Source: an uncultured Bacteroidales bacterium (GTDB taxonomy: Bacteria > Bacteroidota > Bacteroidia > Bacteroidales > UBA932). Taken from it: 64,000 nt of DNA. Below, piece by piece: positions 21,718 through 31,230 of the stretch. Made by a program: the position numbers and the translations under genes. The notes under the pieces are model-generated. The model worked only from the letters and a program-made list of their open reading frames with translations, made no database searches and was not told the origin of the DNA. Every line of letters begins with the position of its first letter. Positions within the stretch are counted from its first letter, which is position 1. The stretch is from contig ONEX01000015.1 in assembly GCA_900316955.1 (NCBI GenBank), forward strand, positions 16,519 to 80,518, in the 5' to 3' direction.

Positions 21718-23976
21718 CGACACGGCAAATCCACCCGCGCGCGCCATCCGGAGATTGAGCGTCGTTTCGCTCGTCACCGTCTGGCGCGTAATCGTATACG
21801 CCTTCGGGTTCGTTTCGAAGTCGGCGTCGGGGGCGTCGGCATAGATCGTGGCCTCGTACTGGACGCCCGGGGTGAGGAAGTCGAGCTTCACGTCGAAGGT
21901 GCGGGCGTTCTCGTCCGTCACGCCGCCCAGGAACCAAACGTCGTGCTCCTGGCCATCGGGGTTTGCGAACTCCCAGGCGCCGGACTTGCCGGCGAGGCGG
22001 CCGGAGTTCAGCGAGGACATCTTCGGATGCCGCGCCGTGATGATGTACGCGCCGGGTTCCGCGTCGATGTACACGCTCTTGTCCCAGTCCACGGCCACGT
22101 CCTTGATGAACTGGAACGCGTCCATGAAGTTCGCGTAGTTCTCCGGCAGGTCCGCCGCCATCTGCAGCGGGGAGTAGAACGTCACGTACAGGCCCAGCTG
22201 GTTGCAGATGGTGTGGTGCATATGCTGCTTGTCGTTGGGGTTGTTCTTGGACATGTCCGTCTCGAAGATGCCGGGGGTGTAGTCCATCGGACCGCCCTGC
22301 AGGCGGGTGAACGGGAAGATGGTGGTGTGGCCGGGCTTGATGGTGCCGCGGAATTCGGTGCCCATCGCGCTCTCGTTGCCGATCATGTTCGGCCAGGTGC
22401 GGCACAGGCCCGTCGGGCGCACGGCCTCGTGGGCGTTGACCATGATGTGGTGCTTCGCGGCCTCCACGATGGCGTGGTGGTAGTGGTTGATGAGGGCCTG
22501 GCTGTAGTGATACTCGCCGTAGGGGATGATCTTGCCCACGTAGCCGCTCTTCACGGCGTCGTAGCCGTACTGGTTCATGAGGTCATAGGCCTGCTCCATC
22601 CAGCGCTCGTAATTGACGGTGGACGAGGAGCTTTCGTGGTGCATGATGATGCGGATGCCCTTGCTGTGGGCATACTCGTTCAGCGCCGGCAGGTCGAAGT
22701 CCGGATACGGGGTGATGAAGTCGAAGACGAAGTCCTTCTGGTGGCCGTACCAGTCCTCCCAGCCCTCGTTCCAGCCCTCCACGAGAATGGCGTCGAAGCC
22801 GTTCTCGGCGGCGAAGTCGATGTAACGGCGGACGTTCTCGTTGTTCGCGCCGTGGCGGCCGTGCGGCTTGGAAGCGGCGTAGTCCGTCACGCCCAGCTGC
22901 ACGGAAGGATAGTCATACGTGTAGGACCACTCGCTCTTGCCGGTGATCATCTCCCACCACACGCCCATATACTTGGTCGGATGGATCCAGGAGACATCCT
23001 CGATGGCGCAGGGCTCGTTGAGGTTCAGGATGAGGCGGGAGGCCAGCACGTCGGTGGCCTTCTCGCACACCATCACGGTTCTCCACGGGCTCTTGCACGG
23101 CGCCTGCAGCCGCCCCTTGACGCCCTCGGCGTCCGGGGTCAGGTGCGTCGTGAACACGAAGTTCTTGTCGTCCAGGTCCAGGTTCGTGGTGGGATAGTCC
23201 AGCACCTCGGCCTCGTGGATGTTGATGTACAGGCCGTCGGCGGTCTTCATCTGGAGGGCCGTCTGCACGCCGGTCTGGGAGAACTTCGTCTGCGGGGAAC
23301 CGCCCGCGGGACGCGGCACGTCCTGCAGCTCGCGCACCTGCGAGAGCTTGGACTCCGTGGGCACGAACTCCTGCGTGGAGTAGTCGCCCGGGATCCACCA
23401 GGCCGTGTGGTCGCCCGTCATCGCGAACTCGGTGAGCTCCTCCTTGACCTTGAAGTAGGTCAAGGCGTTCTCCAGCGGGAACTCGTAGCGGAAGCCGAGG
23501 CCGTCGTCATACAGGCGGAAACGCACCTGCATCACGGCGCCCTTGCCGTACGGGTTGCCCAGGTCGCCGGTGTATTCCGGGTCCGTGACGCTCACGCCCC
23601 GCTGCGCCTCGCGCGCCGCTTCGGGCTTCTGCTCCAGCGTCACGAGCAGCTCGTTGTAGTGGTTCCGGATGGACGCTTCCTCGCCCCAGACCGGCTCCCA
23701 GGTCTCGTCGAAGGTGTTGAAGGCTGAGTCGGTGAGGGTGAAACCGCCGTCCAGGCTCTCCCGGTCCAGGAGGGTGTAGCCCAGGCGGGAAGGCAGGACG
23801 ACCGCCTTTCCGGCGCGGTCCAGCGTATATTCGGGGACGCCGTCCACCACGGCGAACTTCAGTTCCAGCTGTCCGTCCGGGCTGCGGAGGACGATGGCGT
23901 CGGCCGGCATTTTCGGGGCCTTGGGCCCGCAGGCGGCGAGAAGGGAAAGGGCCGCCAGAAGAAGGATTCTTTTCAT
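21703..23976 (-). CDS. Glycoside hydrolase family 97, SusB-type (inverting) lipoprotein
   Basis: A 757-residue lipoprotein (LLAAC) resembling SusB alpha-glucosidase. The N-terminal beta-sandwich is followed by the barrel with MHHES, NAHEAVRPTG and GTEFRG. The spacing between the three glutamates (69, then 24 residues) equals that between E439, E508 and E532 of Bacteroides SusB. Where retaining GH97 enzymes have a nucleophile Asp, this protein has glycine (VKSGYVG). It should therefore be an inverting alpha-glucosidase acting on maltose-like or malto-oligosaccharide substrates in the periplasm. Its 3' end overlaps the esterase gene. It follows the terminator of the large minus-strand array, so it is a separate unit. 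Confidence 0.93.
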   Translation of the reverse strand: MKRILLLAALSLLAACGPKAPKMPADAIVLRSPDGQLELKFAVVDGVPEYTLDRAGKAVVLPSRLGYTLLDRESLDGGFTLTDSAFNTFDETWEPVWGEEASIRNHYNELLVTLEQKPEAAREAQRGVSVTDPEYTGDLGNPYGKGAVMQVRFRLYDDGLGFRYEFPLENALTYFKVKEELTEFAMTGDHTAWWIPGDYSTQEFVPTESKLSQVRELQDVPRPAGGSPQTKFSQTGVQTALQMKTADGLYINIHEAEVLDYPTTNLDLDDKNFVFTTHLTPDAEGVKGRLQAPCKSPWRTVMVCEKATDVLASRLILNLNEPCAIEDVSWIHPTKYMGVWWEMITGKSEWSYTYDYPSVQLGVTDYAASKPHGRHGANNENVRRYIDFAAENGFDAILVEGWNEGWEDWYGHQKDFVFDFITPYPDFDLPALNEYAHSKGIRIIMHHESSSSTVNYERWMEQAYDLMNQYGYDAVKSGYVGKIIPYGEYHYSQALINHYHHAIVEAAKHHIMVNAHEAVRPTGLCRTWPNMIGNESAMGTEFRGTIKPGHTTIFPFTRLQGGPMDYTPGIFETDMSKNNPNDKQHMHHTICNQLGLYVTFYSPLQMAADLPENYANFMDAFQFIKDVAVDWDKSVYIDAEPGAYIITARHPKMSSLNSGRLAGKSGAWEFANPDGQEHDVWFLGGVTDENARTFDVKLDFLTPGVQYEATIYADAPDADFETNPKAYTITRQTVTSETTLNLRMARAGGFAVSLRSK

Positions 23977-24002
23977 ATCGACAGGTTAATAGCCGTGTAA
24001 AG

Positions 24003-24045
24003 TTACAAAAAGAAATCCTCCCCGCAAGGGCTTGCAGGGAGGATA
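24003..24045 (-). terminator. Terminator of the 24064-49882 array
   Basis: On the minus strand ATCCTCCC and GGGAGGAT pair around an inner GCAAG/CTTGC hairpin, and are followed by TTTCTTTTTG. It lies 19 bp beyond the last stop codon of the array. Confidence 0.8.
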
Positions 24046-24063
24046 TCTCACGTCAAAGAATCA

Positions 24064-26136
24064 TCAGAGACCCGAGAACTGGATCTTGTGGAGGATGGAC
24101 GGGGTGGCGTCGCCGCAGTCGTCGGCGACCCAGATGCAGCCGTTCTTGCGGTCCACGCAGATGCTTTCCGGGTTCCAGTTGGCGAAGTCGCCTACGTAGT
24201 AGGTCGCGAGGAGCTTCGTGGCGTCGCCGTCGAACAGGTAGATCGTGTAGCCCAGGTACTCCGGACGGTCCTTGTTGGAGTTGGAGTCAATCACCCACAG
24301 CCAGTCGTTCTTCTCGTCGTAGTCCAGGCCCGCGATCTCGGAGATCGTGGAGGTTACGGTGCGGAGGCTCTTCTTCCACAGCTTGGTGCCGTCCAGGGTG
24401 TACTCCCACAGGGTGGCGCCGGTCTGGGAGCCCAGGTACAGGTTGCCCTTGTGCCAGGCGATGCCCTCGATGCCGGAATTGCCCATCTCCGCCGCCTCGT
24501 CCACATCCCACAGGGTGGTCTTCGACTGGTACGGCTCCGTGAGCTTGTACACACGCTTGGGTTCGATGCCCATGTACATCGTCCCGGTGGCAGGGTCCAT
24601 GCACAGGCCTTCCATGTCGGCGTCGTAGGTCCAGTGCTGGGTGAAGGTGCCGTCAAAGTTGATCCTGTACAGCGCGCCGTTGTCGCCCACGCCCCAGAGG
24701 AAGTCGCCGTCCTTGGACAGGCACAGTCCGGAAAGCTCTTCCACGATGGCGCTGCCGTTCTGCAGCTTCTTGGAGAACTCGACCTTGCCCATCACCGGCA
24801 CCTGCGCCGGGGTCGGCGGTTCGTACTCCTCCGGACGCTCGTACTTGCCGGGCGCGTCGGGGTTGCCGTCCATCGCGTGCTTGACCGCGTGCCGGAGGGT
24901 ACCCTCGTCGTTGTCGTGCCGGTACTCCCAGATCATCGCGCCGAGCATGTTGCGGGACTTCAGGTACTCGACCTTCGCGTTGATGGACTCGATGTCCTCG
25001 TAGGAGGCGTACATCTTGCCCAGGGCGTCGGCCAGGTACGGAACCTTGGCCACGTCGTCCCAGATGCGGTAGTTCACGCCCTTGACGTCATAGCCGTCGC
25101 AGGTGCCCTTGAAGAAGATGTCGTCCAGTTTGCTGTAGTCCACCGACGAGGGATACCGGTTGCCCGTCTTGAGCTTGTAGCCGTCGCCGTGGCCGTAGAA
25201 CGCCAGGCCGAAGTTCATCATCTGGTACGGGATCCCCTGCTGGCCGTGGAAGATGTCGTCGATGGCCTCCGCCGCGCAGCGGGAGCCCGTGATGGAGCTC
25301 CGGTACAGCGGCGAATTGTGGTACGGCGGGTTGCCCTCGTCGTAGGTCATCACGTTGATGTAGTCGACATACGGCAGCACGCCGTAGTTGTCGGTGTACT
25401 TGCCGCTATCGGACGCCGCATAGGAGAGGATCTTATTGGGCATCGCCTCGCGCATCTCCTTGAAGAGCTTGACGAAGTTCTCCCAGTCCGCGGGGCTGGC
25501 GCCGTTCACGTGGTCGCCATCCTTGGCCGCATAGGTGGGATATTCCCAGTCGATGTCGAATCCGTCGACGCCGTACGTGTTGCAGATGTTCACGCACTCG
25601 TCCACGAAGGCCTTGCGCTTCTGCTCGTCGCGGGCCATCTGGGACCAGCCGTCGGCGTTCTTGCCCCAGCCGCCCATCTGCAGCTTGACCTTCAGCTCCG
25701 GGTACTGCGCCTTGTAGGCGACGAACTTCTGCACCAGCGGGACGGTCTTGCTGTCGATCTCGATGCCCACGCCGTTGTCCTTGTCCACGAAGCGCACGTG
25801 GCCCACGTTGATGTGGGTGAAGTTGCGCACCTCGTCGATGGACGGGAACAGGTCGGCCCGGGTGTACTCGGTGTAGTAGATCTCGATGATCGGGGTCTTG
25901 CCGAGGCGGGCGAGGCGCTCGGGGTTGTTCACCCACACGTCGGCCGGATCCGTGGGATCGACCGGGCCGGGGGGCGGCGCATCGGGGTTGAAGGGATCCC
26001 CGGAAGGGATCTCGCCCGCGTTGGGCTTGGTGTCGGGATTCGGTACGGCCATCCCCATACGGTCGTCCGTGCACCCCTGGGCCGCAAACAGGCCCAGGAG
26101 CACGGACAGGAACAATATGCGAGATGTCTTTCTCAT
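24064..26136 (-). CDS. GH18 chitinase-like enzyme with C-terminal propeller
   Basis: A 690-residue lipoprotein. I start it at 26136 (MRKTSRILFLSVLLGLFAAQGC), because the lipobox follows immediately. After a Pro/Asp-rich linker the GH18 barrel spans about residues 80-420, with DGFDIDWEYP (catalytic Glu198) and substrate-site phrases MTYDEG and GAMIWEYRHD. This is the chitinase form of the DxxDxDxE motif. Residues ~440-690 form a second domain (VEELSGLCLSKDG, DMEGLCMDPATG, GNSGIEGIAWHKGN), like an SdiA-regulated/phytase-type beta-propeller. Such a fusion could position the enzyme or bind a ligand. It is the last gene of the array, 10 bp after the FISUMP gene. Confidence 0.9.
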   Translation of the reverse strand: MRKTSRILFLSVLLGLFAAQGCTDDRMGMAVPNPDTKPNAGEIPSGDPFNPDAPPPGPVDPTDPADVWVNNPERLARLGKTPIIEIYYTEYTRADLFPSIDEVRNFTHINVGHVRFVDKDNGVGIEIDSKTVPLVQKFVAYKAQYPELKVKLQMGGWGKNADGWSQMARDEQKRKAFVDECVNICNTYGVDGFDIDWEYPTYAAKDGDHVNGASPADWENFVKLFKEMREAMPNKILSYAASDSGKYTDNYGVLPYVDYINVMTYDEGNPPYHNSPLYRSSITGSRCAAEAIDDIFHGQQGIPYQMMNFGLAFYGHGDGYKLKTGNRYPSSVDYSKLDDIFFKGTCDGYDVKGVNYRIWDDVAKVPYLADALGKMYASYEDIESINAKVEYLKSRNMLGAMIWEYRHDNDEGTLRHAVKHAMDGNPDAPGKYERPEEYEPPTPAQVPVMGKVEFSKKLQNGSAIVEELSGLCLSKDGDFLWGVGDNGALYRINFDGTFTQHWTYDADMEGLCMDPATGTMYMGIEPKRVYKLTEPYQSKTTLWDVDEAAEMGNSGIEGIAWHKGNLYLGSQTGATLWEYTLDGTKLWKKSLRTVTSTISEIAGLDYDEKNDWLWVIDSNSNKDRPEYLGYTIYLFDGDATKLLATYYVGDFANWNPESICVDRKNGCIWVADDCGDATPSILHKIQFSGL

Positions 26137-26146
26137 AGCCAGGGAA

Positions 26147-29100
26147 TTACTGTTCCACGACGCAACGGACGTTGCCGCCGCGGGACATGCGCTGCTCGGT
26201 GGTGGACACGGACTCGCCGTTGATGTAGATCTGGTAGGCGATGTTCGCCTCGCTGGAGGAGGAGTAGGAGCTCCAGATGTAGGCGCGGGCGCCCACCTTG
26301 GCGTACTCGCCCTGGTCCAGGTAACCGCCGATCGGGAGCACGATGTAGCCGGTCGTCTCGGGGCTGGCCGGGTCGGGCTCGACGCCGAGGACGATGATCT
26401 TGTTCTCCGTATCAGCCTTGAAGCCGGTCGCGGAGGCCATGCCGCCCCAGAACGCCCAGCTCTTGTCACGCGTGGAAACGATGTATCCCGGAGGGCACGG
26501 GTCGTACACGGTCTTGGTCTTGCCCCAGAGCTCGGTGGAAGGAACGTCCACCCAGGTCTTGTTGCTGTCGCTGCCCGTCTTCACATAGACGGTCGGGTTC
26601 TGGACGGACTCCTCGATGCTGAAGTTCTGCTTCTCGCTGTCGAGGACGATGGCTCCGGTCGTGGCAATCGGGTCGGAAGCGTCCACGGAAGCGACGCCCG
26701 GGAACGGGTCCTTGCGGCCCCACTGGTACAGCATGCCGATCGCGGTGCCGTCCGGCTTGGCGTTCGGCGCGGCGGCCACGAGGGCGCCCAGGTTGCGGTC
26801 CATCATCGGCACGCCGACCACACCGCCGAACGTGCTGGCCACCACGGGCGTGGCGGGAATCCAGATGTGCCAGCTCCAGAGGATGACACCCGCCGCGTCC
26901 TTGGCGGCGATGAGGGCGTTGCCGGGCACGAGGGTCGCCGGCGTGGAGAACGTCACATAACCGTCGGCGAAGGCGACATGGGCGATCACGGCGCCGGCCT
27001 CGGGGGCGGTCGTGGTGTTCACGGTCTCCCAGAGGACCTCGACGGAGGCGGGGGCGACGGCTTCCTCGCTGTTGCCCTTGACGGCCTTGAACTTATAGTC
27101 GCCGGCCTTTTCCACGAGGTAGCTGTTGGCGCTGGCGGTCTCGCTCAGGTCGGTGGCGGAACCCGTGGGCTGGTCCGGCTCGTCCGGAGGAAGGATGGGG
27201 TTCTCTTCCGCGACCACGCAGCGGACGGAACCGGCGCGGGACTTGCCGGCATCGGCCTTGGCGTGGGCGGAGCCGGCGCGGACGTTCAGATAAGCGGCCT
27301 TTTCGTCGGAAGAGGAGGAGGAGCTCCAGTAAGCCGCGCGGTCATAGGCGTGCGTCATGCTGTCCGGACCGTAGTCGTCCCGGTAACCGGCGAACGGGAA
27401 CACCAACGCCGGATTGCCCAGGGCGAAATAGTACTGGGCCTTGTTCTCTTCCCAGCCGACGAGGGCGCTGACATCTTCGTTGAAGAAAGTGGAGTTGCCT
27501 CCCAAGGCGGGGACCCGGTAGCCCGGAGGGCACGGGTCGTACATGGTCTTCACGTCATCCTGCCAGAGGGTGTTCTCGGCCGGGAGCGCCCAGCCGCTGT
27601 TCTTGGCGTGGCCCAGGAGGGTCGGATTCTCGATGGACTGGAGGAGGGAGATCTTGGACTCGTCGGCCTCTCCGGCGCCGTCCGTCATGGAAAGGGCGAC
27701 ACCGGCCACGGTGGCGTTGGACGAGCTGTTGGCGGCCTTCGGGCCCGGGAACGGATCCTTGCGGCCCCACTGGTAGGTCAGGCCGAAGGACTCGACGGGC
27801 GCCTCGGCGCCGGTGGTGGCGGCCACGAGGGCGCCCAGGTTGCGGTCCATGGCCGGCGAGGAGAAGATGGCGTTGTCCACGGTCCCGACCTCGGTGGCGG
27901 GCACCCAGATGTGCCAGCTCCAGAGGATGGTGCCGGTGACGTCCTTCGCCGCGATGACGGCGTTGCCGGGCTTGAGGGTCTCCGGCGTGGAGAACTTCAC
28001 ATAGCTGCCCACGAGCTCCACGGAGGCGACCACGCTGTTCGCGGTGACTTCCTCGGCGTTGTTCCAGGTCTCCCAGAGGACTTCCACGGTAGCAGGATTG
28101 ACTTCCTGGCCGCTGTTGCCCTTCACCGCCCAGAACTTGTAGTCGCCGGCCTCGGTCACGATGTAGCTGTTCGCGGCGCCCTTCCGGCTCAGGTTCTTCG
28201 TGCCCGTCTCGATGACGGCGGCCAGCTGGGCGATCTTGATGGTCTGGACCACCTCCTCGGTGCCGGCTCTCACGATGTTCACGGTGCCTTCCCGGAGCTC
28301 GCCGGTCAGGTTGTCGTCGAGCTTAAGGGTGATGGTGTAGGCCTGGCTCCGCACGCTGGCGACATGGATCCACTCATCGACAGGAACCACGTCGAAGGCG
28401 ATGTTGGAGACCACGTTGGAAACGACGGTGGCGTCCTCGCCTTCGGCCAGGTAGTTCACGGTCGCGCTGTACGGCTCGTCGAGGATGCGGACGCCCTCGG
28501 GCGTGACGATGACGGACACGATGGAGGTCAGGCCCACCTTGGAGTCGGCGTACAGCATGATCATGCCGCTGGCTTTCTCCGAGAACGCGGTGACGGTCAG
28601 CTTCTCGGGCTCCACTTTCACGCCGAACTTCTCGATGTCATAGTAGGCGCCCACGACGGTGTTCTCGGTCTTGGCGGTCACGGTGTAGGGAATCTCGACG
28701 ACGGGGTTGGCCGCCGTGAAGACGTACTCTTCCTTTTCGACCAGCAGCTGGAAGGCCTCGGCGAACGGGATGTTCACGACGGAGTTGTCGGAGAGGGTGA
28801 GGACGACCGCGCTGTCGGTGACGGCGAGGTTCGTGAAGATGCCGTCCTGGAGGGTGGCGCCTTCGCTCTTCACCGGTCCGAGGTTGGTCTTCTTGCCGTC
28901 GACCTCCACCCAGAGGTTGCCCTCCTCGTCGATGGAGAAGACCGGCGTCTGGTACACGGGGATCTCCTCATCGTCCATCTTGACGGCCTTGCCGTCCACG
29001 GCCCAGACCAGCTCACCCGCGCCGTTGCGGATCACGGAGAACACGGGGCCCTGGGTGGGATCCGCAGGGACGATGTTGAAGTGCACGATGTTGCCGTCGG

Positions 29101-29335
29101 TGTAGGTGACGGTGACACCGGTGGTGCGGCCCGTCTCCGGGTCCTTGTACTCTTCCACCTTGCGGACGAACTTGCCGTCGCCGAGGGCGGACTGCAGGGC
29201 GGAGACGTTCGCCTCCAGCTCGCTGACCCGGAGGTCCAGGCCGGCGATCAGTTCCCGGACGCCGGTGTCGTCATATTCCTTGGCGCAGCCCACTGCCAGG
29301 AGCGCCAGCACAACGAGCGTAAAAAACTTTTTCAT
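26147..29335 (-). CDS. Large surface lipoprotein with two FISUMP modules
   Basis: A 1062-residue lipoprotein (lipobox LLAVGC). After a heptad-like N-terminal segment (VRELIAGLDLRVSELEANVS) and DUF4988-like and Ig-like regions to about residue 370, it carries two copies of a ~330-residue module. Each contains ILWSWHIW, MDRNLGALVAA, YQWGRKDPFPG, YDPCPPGY and a closing GxVRCVV. These are hallmarks of the Fibrobacter succinogenes major paralogous (FISUMP) domain, found in extracellular Bacteroidetes proteins. It probably binds glycans on the cell surface. The 29-bp spacer to the upstream FISUMP gene and the 10-bp spacer to GH18 place it in the array. Confidence 0.88.
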   Translation of the reverse strand: MKKFFTLVVLALLAVGCAKEYDDTGVRELIAGLDLRVSELEANVSALQSALGDGKFVRKVEEYKDPETGRTTGVTVTYTDGNIVHFNIVPADPTQGPVFSVIRNGAGELVWAVDGKAVKMDDEEIPVYQTPVFSIDEEGNLWVEVDGKKTNLGPVKSEGATLQDGIFTNLAVTDSAVVLTLSDNSVVNIPFAEAFQLLVEKEEYVFTAANPVVEIPYTVTAKTENTVVGAYYDIEKFGVKVEPEKLTVTAFSEKASGMIMLYADSKVGLTSIVSVIVTPEGVRILDEPYSATVNYLAEGEDATVVSNVVSNIAFDVVPVDEWIHVASVRSQAYTITLKLDDNLTGELREGTVNIVRAGTEEVVQTIKIAQLAAVIETGTKNLSRKGAANSYIVTEAGDYKFWAVKGNSGQEVNPATVEVLWETWNNAEEVTANSVVASVELVGSYVKFSTPETLKPGNAVIAAKDVTGTILWSWHIWVPATEVGTVDNAIFSSPAMDRNLGALVAATTGAEAPVESFGLTYQWGRKDPFPGPKAANSSSNATVAGVALSMTDGAGEADESKISLLQSIENPTLLGHAKNSGWALPAENTLWQDDVKTMYDPCPPGYRVPALGGNSTFFNEDVSALVGWEENKAQYYFALGNPALVFPFAGYRDDYGPDSMTHAYDRAAYWSSSSSSDEKAAYLNVRAGSAHAKADAGKSRAGSVRCVVAEENPILPPDEPDQPTGSATDLSETASANSYLVEKAGDYKFKAVKGNSEEAVAPASVEVLWETVNTTTAPEAGAVIAHVAFADGYVTFSTPATLVPGNALIAAKDAAGVILWSWHIWIPATPVVASTFGGVVGVPMMDRNLGALVAAAPNAKPDGTAIGMLYQWGRKDPFPGVASVDASDPIATTGAIVLDSEKQNFSIEESVQNPTVYVKTGSDSNKTWVDVPSTELWGKTKTVYDPCPPGYIVSTRDKSWAFWGGMASATGFKADTENKIIVLGVEPDPASPETTGYIVLPIGGYLDQGEYAKVGARAYIWSSYSSSSEANIAYQIYINGESVSTTEQRMSRGGNVRCVVEQ

Positions 29336-29364
29336 ATGGTCTTGTATTTATTATTAGTTTCAAG

Positions 29365-31200
29365 TTATTCGACGGTGCAACGGACGGAGCCGAGACGGGC
29401 CTTCGGCGCGGAGCCGAACGTGTAGGACCGGTCGGAACGGAGGTCGGCGCCGGGACCCTTGGCGTCGTCGGACGCCTGGGAGGTCCAGTACAGCGTACGG
29501 ACGCCCACCTTGGAGAGACCATTCACGGAGTAGTCGTCGCGGTAGCCCGCGATCGGGAACACGGACGCGTCCGGGGAGCCCACCTTGAGCCAGCCGGCGG
29601 TGAGGTCCACGCCCCAGCCCGCCTGGGCGGACAGGTCGGCGCTCCAGAACGGGTTGGCCGTGTTCTTCTTCGGCACGCGGTAGCCCGGAGGGCACGGGTC
29701 GTAGATGGTCTTGTCGGCATCGGCCCAGAACTCGTTGTCCGGGACGAGGCACCAGTCGTTGTTGTTGAGGTGGCCGAGCAGACGCGGGTTCGCGATGGAC
29801 TCTTCCAGCGAGATCTGGCCGGGAGCCATCTCCTCGGGTACGCCGGCGTAGGTGGCCGGGCTGCTGCCCTTGAAGGTGCCGGCCGCGGTGAACGGGTCCT
29901 TGCGGCCCCACTGGTACATCATCCCGTAGGAGGTCGGGCTCACCTCGGCGGAAGTCGCCTCGGCGGCCACGAGGGCGCCCAGGTTGCGGTCCATCAGGTC
30001 CACGCCCATGATGCCGCCGAAGTTCGCGGTGACGACCGGGGTCGCGGGAATCCAGATGTGCCAGCTCCAGAGGATCTTGCCGGAGGCGTCCTTGGCGGCG
30101 ACGAGCGCGTTGCCGGGATGCAGGGTCGCGGGGGTGCGGAGGATGATGAAGTCCTCGGCGAACGAGGCGTGGGCGAGCACGCTCCCCGGCGTGACCTCGG
30201 AATTGTCGTTCCAGGTCTCCCAGAGGATCACGGCGTCGTCCACGTCCTGCAGGTAGTTCGTGGACTCGTTGCCATAGACCGCCTTGAACTTGTAGCTGCC
30301 GGGCTCGGTGATGATGTAGCTGTTCGCGTTGCCCACGGTGTCCAGGTCCTTGACGTCCTTGGAGAACGGGTTGTCGTAGTGCTCGATCTCGCCGGTGATG
30401 TCCCCGAGGTCCACGATTCCGCCGCGGACGATCTCCACGGGCTGGGTGTACTTGAAGATCCGGGTGTAGTCGTCGCCCTCCTTGAACTTGATGACGAACC
30501 CGCCCGGGAAGGTCGTGCCTTCCGGCAGGAACACCAGGATCTCCCCGCCTTCCACGGTGCCGTCCAGCTGGAGGAGCGGGTTGCCCACATACTGCCGGTA
30601 GAGCTGCTCGCTGTCGGTGATCTTCACCTGGAGGAACTCATACCCGAGGGCGTCCTTCTTGGGGGTGGAGATGGTGTATCCGGCCAGGTCCCCCTCCACG
30701 GACATCGACAGGATGCCGCAGATGTTCTGGAACTGGAAAGTGTCGCCGCTGTTGCAGGCGGCCATGATCTGCTGGCCGGTCGTGGAGAACTTGCTGTAGA
30801 AGAAGCAGTGCTTGAGGTTGTCCGCCAGCGACGCCGGATAGGAGGCGTACAGGGTGCTGGAGCAGTCCTCCCGCTGGTAGGGATAGAGGCCTTCCACCGT
30901 GACGGTGGCCGACTTCCCGTCGCCGGAGATGTCGCCGGCGGCGAGGGTCACGATCACCTGGTCCTTGGCGTACTCGCCGTGGACGACGATCTGGTCGCCG
31001 GCCTTCCAGGCGGTCTTGACGGCCGCGGGCACCTCCCCGCCCTCCCCGACGGTGAAGTCGGGAAGGACGAAGGTGAGCGTGCGGGTTTCGGGCTGGGGTC
31101 CTTCGGGGACGGGATCCACCGGATCCACCGGTGTCTCCCGGCAGGAGAAGAGCGGAAGCAGGACTGCGCAAAGGATCGCTATTCTTTCAATCGTTTTCAT
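29365..31200 (-). CDS. Fimbrillin-like plus FISUMP surface lipoprotein
   Basis: A 611-residue lipoprotein (lipobox PLFSC). Residues ~25-270 resemble the fimbrillin superfamily N-domain (TRTLTFVLPDFTVGEGGEV, AWKAGDQIVVHGEY). Residues ~280-611 form one FISUMP module: ILWSWHIWIPATPV, MDRNLGALVAAE, YQWGRKDPF, YDPCPPGYRVP, LGSVRCTVE. The module is closely related to both modules of the next gene, so this locus holds three copies of one domain on two proteins. It is probably a surface glycan-binding component. Spacers are 30 bp upstream and 29 bp downstream, within the array. Confidence 0.88.
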   Translation of the reverse strand: MKTIERIAILCAVLLPLFSCRETPVDPVDPVPEGPQPETRTLTFVLPDFTVGEGGEVPAAVKTAWKAGDQIVVHGEYAKDQVIVTLAAGDISGDGKSATVTVEGLYPYQREDCSSTLYASYPASLADNLKHCFFYSKFSTTGQQIMAACNSGDTFQFQNICGILSMSVEGDLAGYTISTPKKDALGYEFLQVKITDSEQLYRQYVGNPLLQLDGTVEGGEILVFLPEGTTFPGGFVIKFKEGDDYTRIFKYTQPVEIVRGGIVDLGDITGEIEHYDNPFSKDVKDLDTVGNANSYIITEPGSYKFKAVYGNESTNYLQDVDDAVILWETWNDNSEVTPGSVLAHASFAEDFIILRTPATLHPGNALVAAKDASGKILWSWHIWIPATPVVTANFGGIMGVDLMDRNLGALVAAEATSAEVSPTSYGMMYQWGRKDPFTAAGTFKGSSPATYAGVPEEMAPGQISLEESIANPRLLGHLNNNDWCLVPDNEFWADADKTIYDPCPPGYRVPKKNTANPFWSADLSAQAGWGVDLTAGWLKVGSPDASVFPIAGYRDDYSVNGLSKVGVRTLYWTSQASDDAKGPGADLRSDRSYTFGSAPKARLGSVRCTVE

Positions 31201-31230
31201 GATTTCTCTCGTTTAATGGTCCTTTGACGG

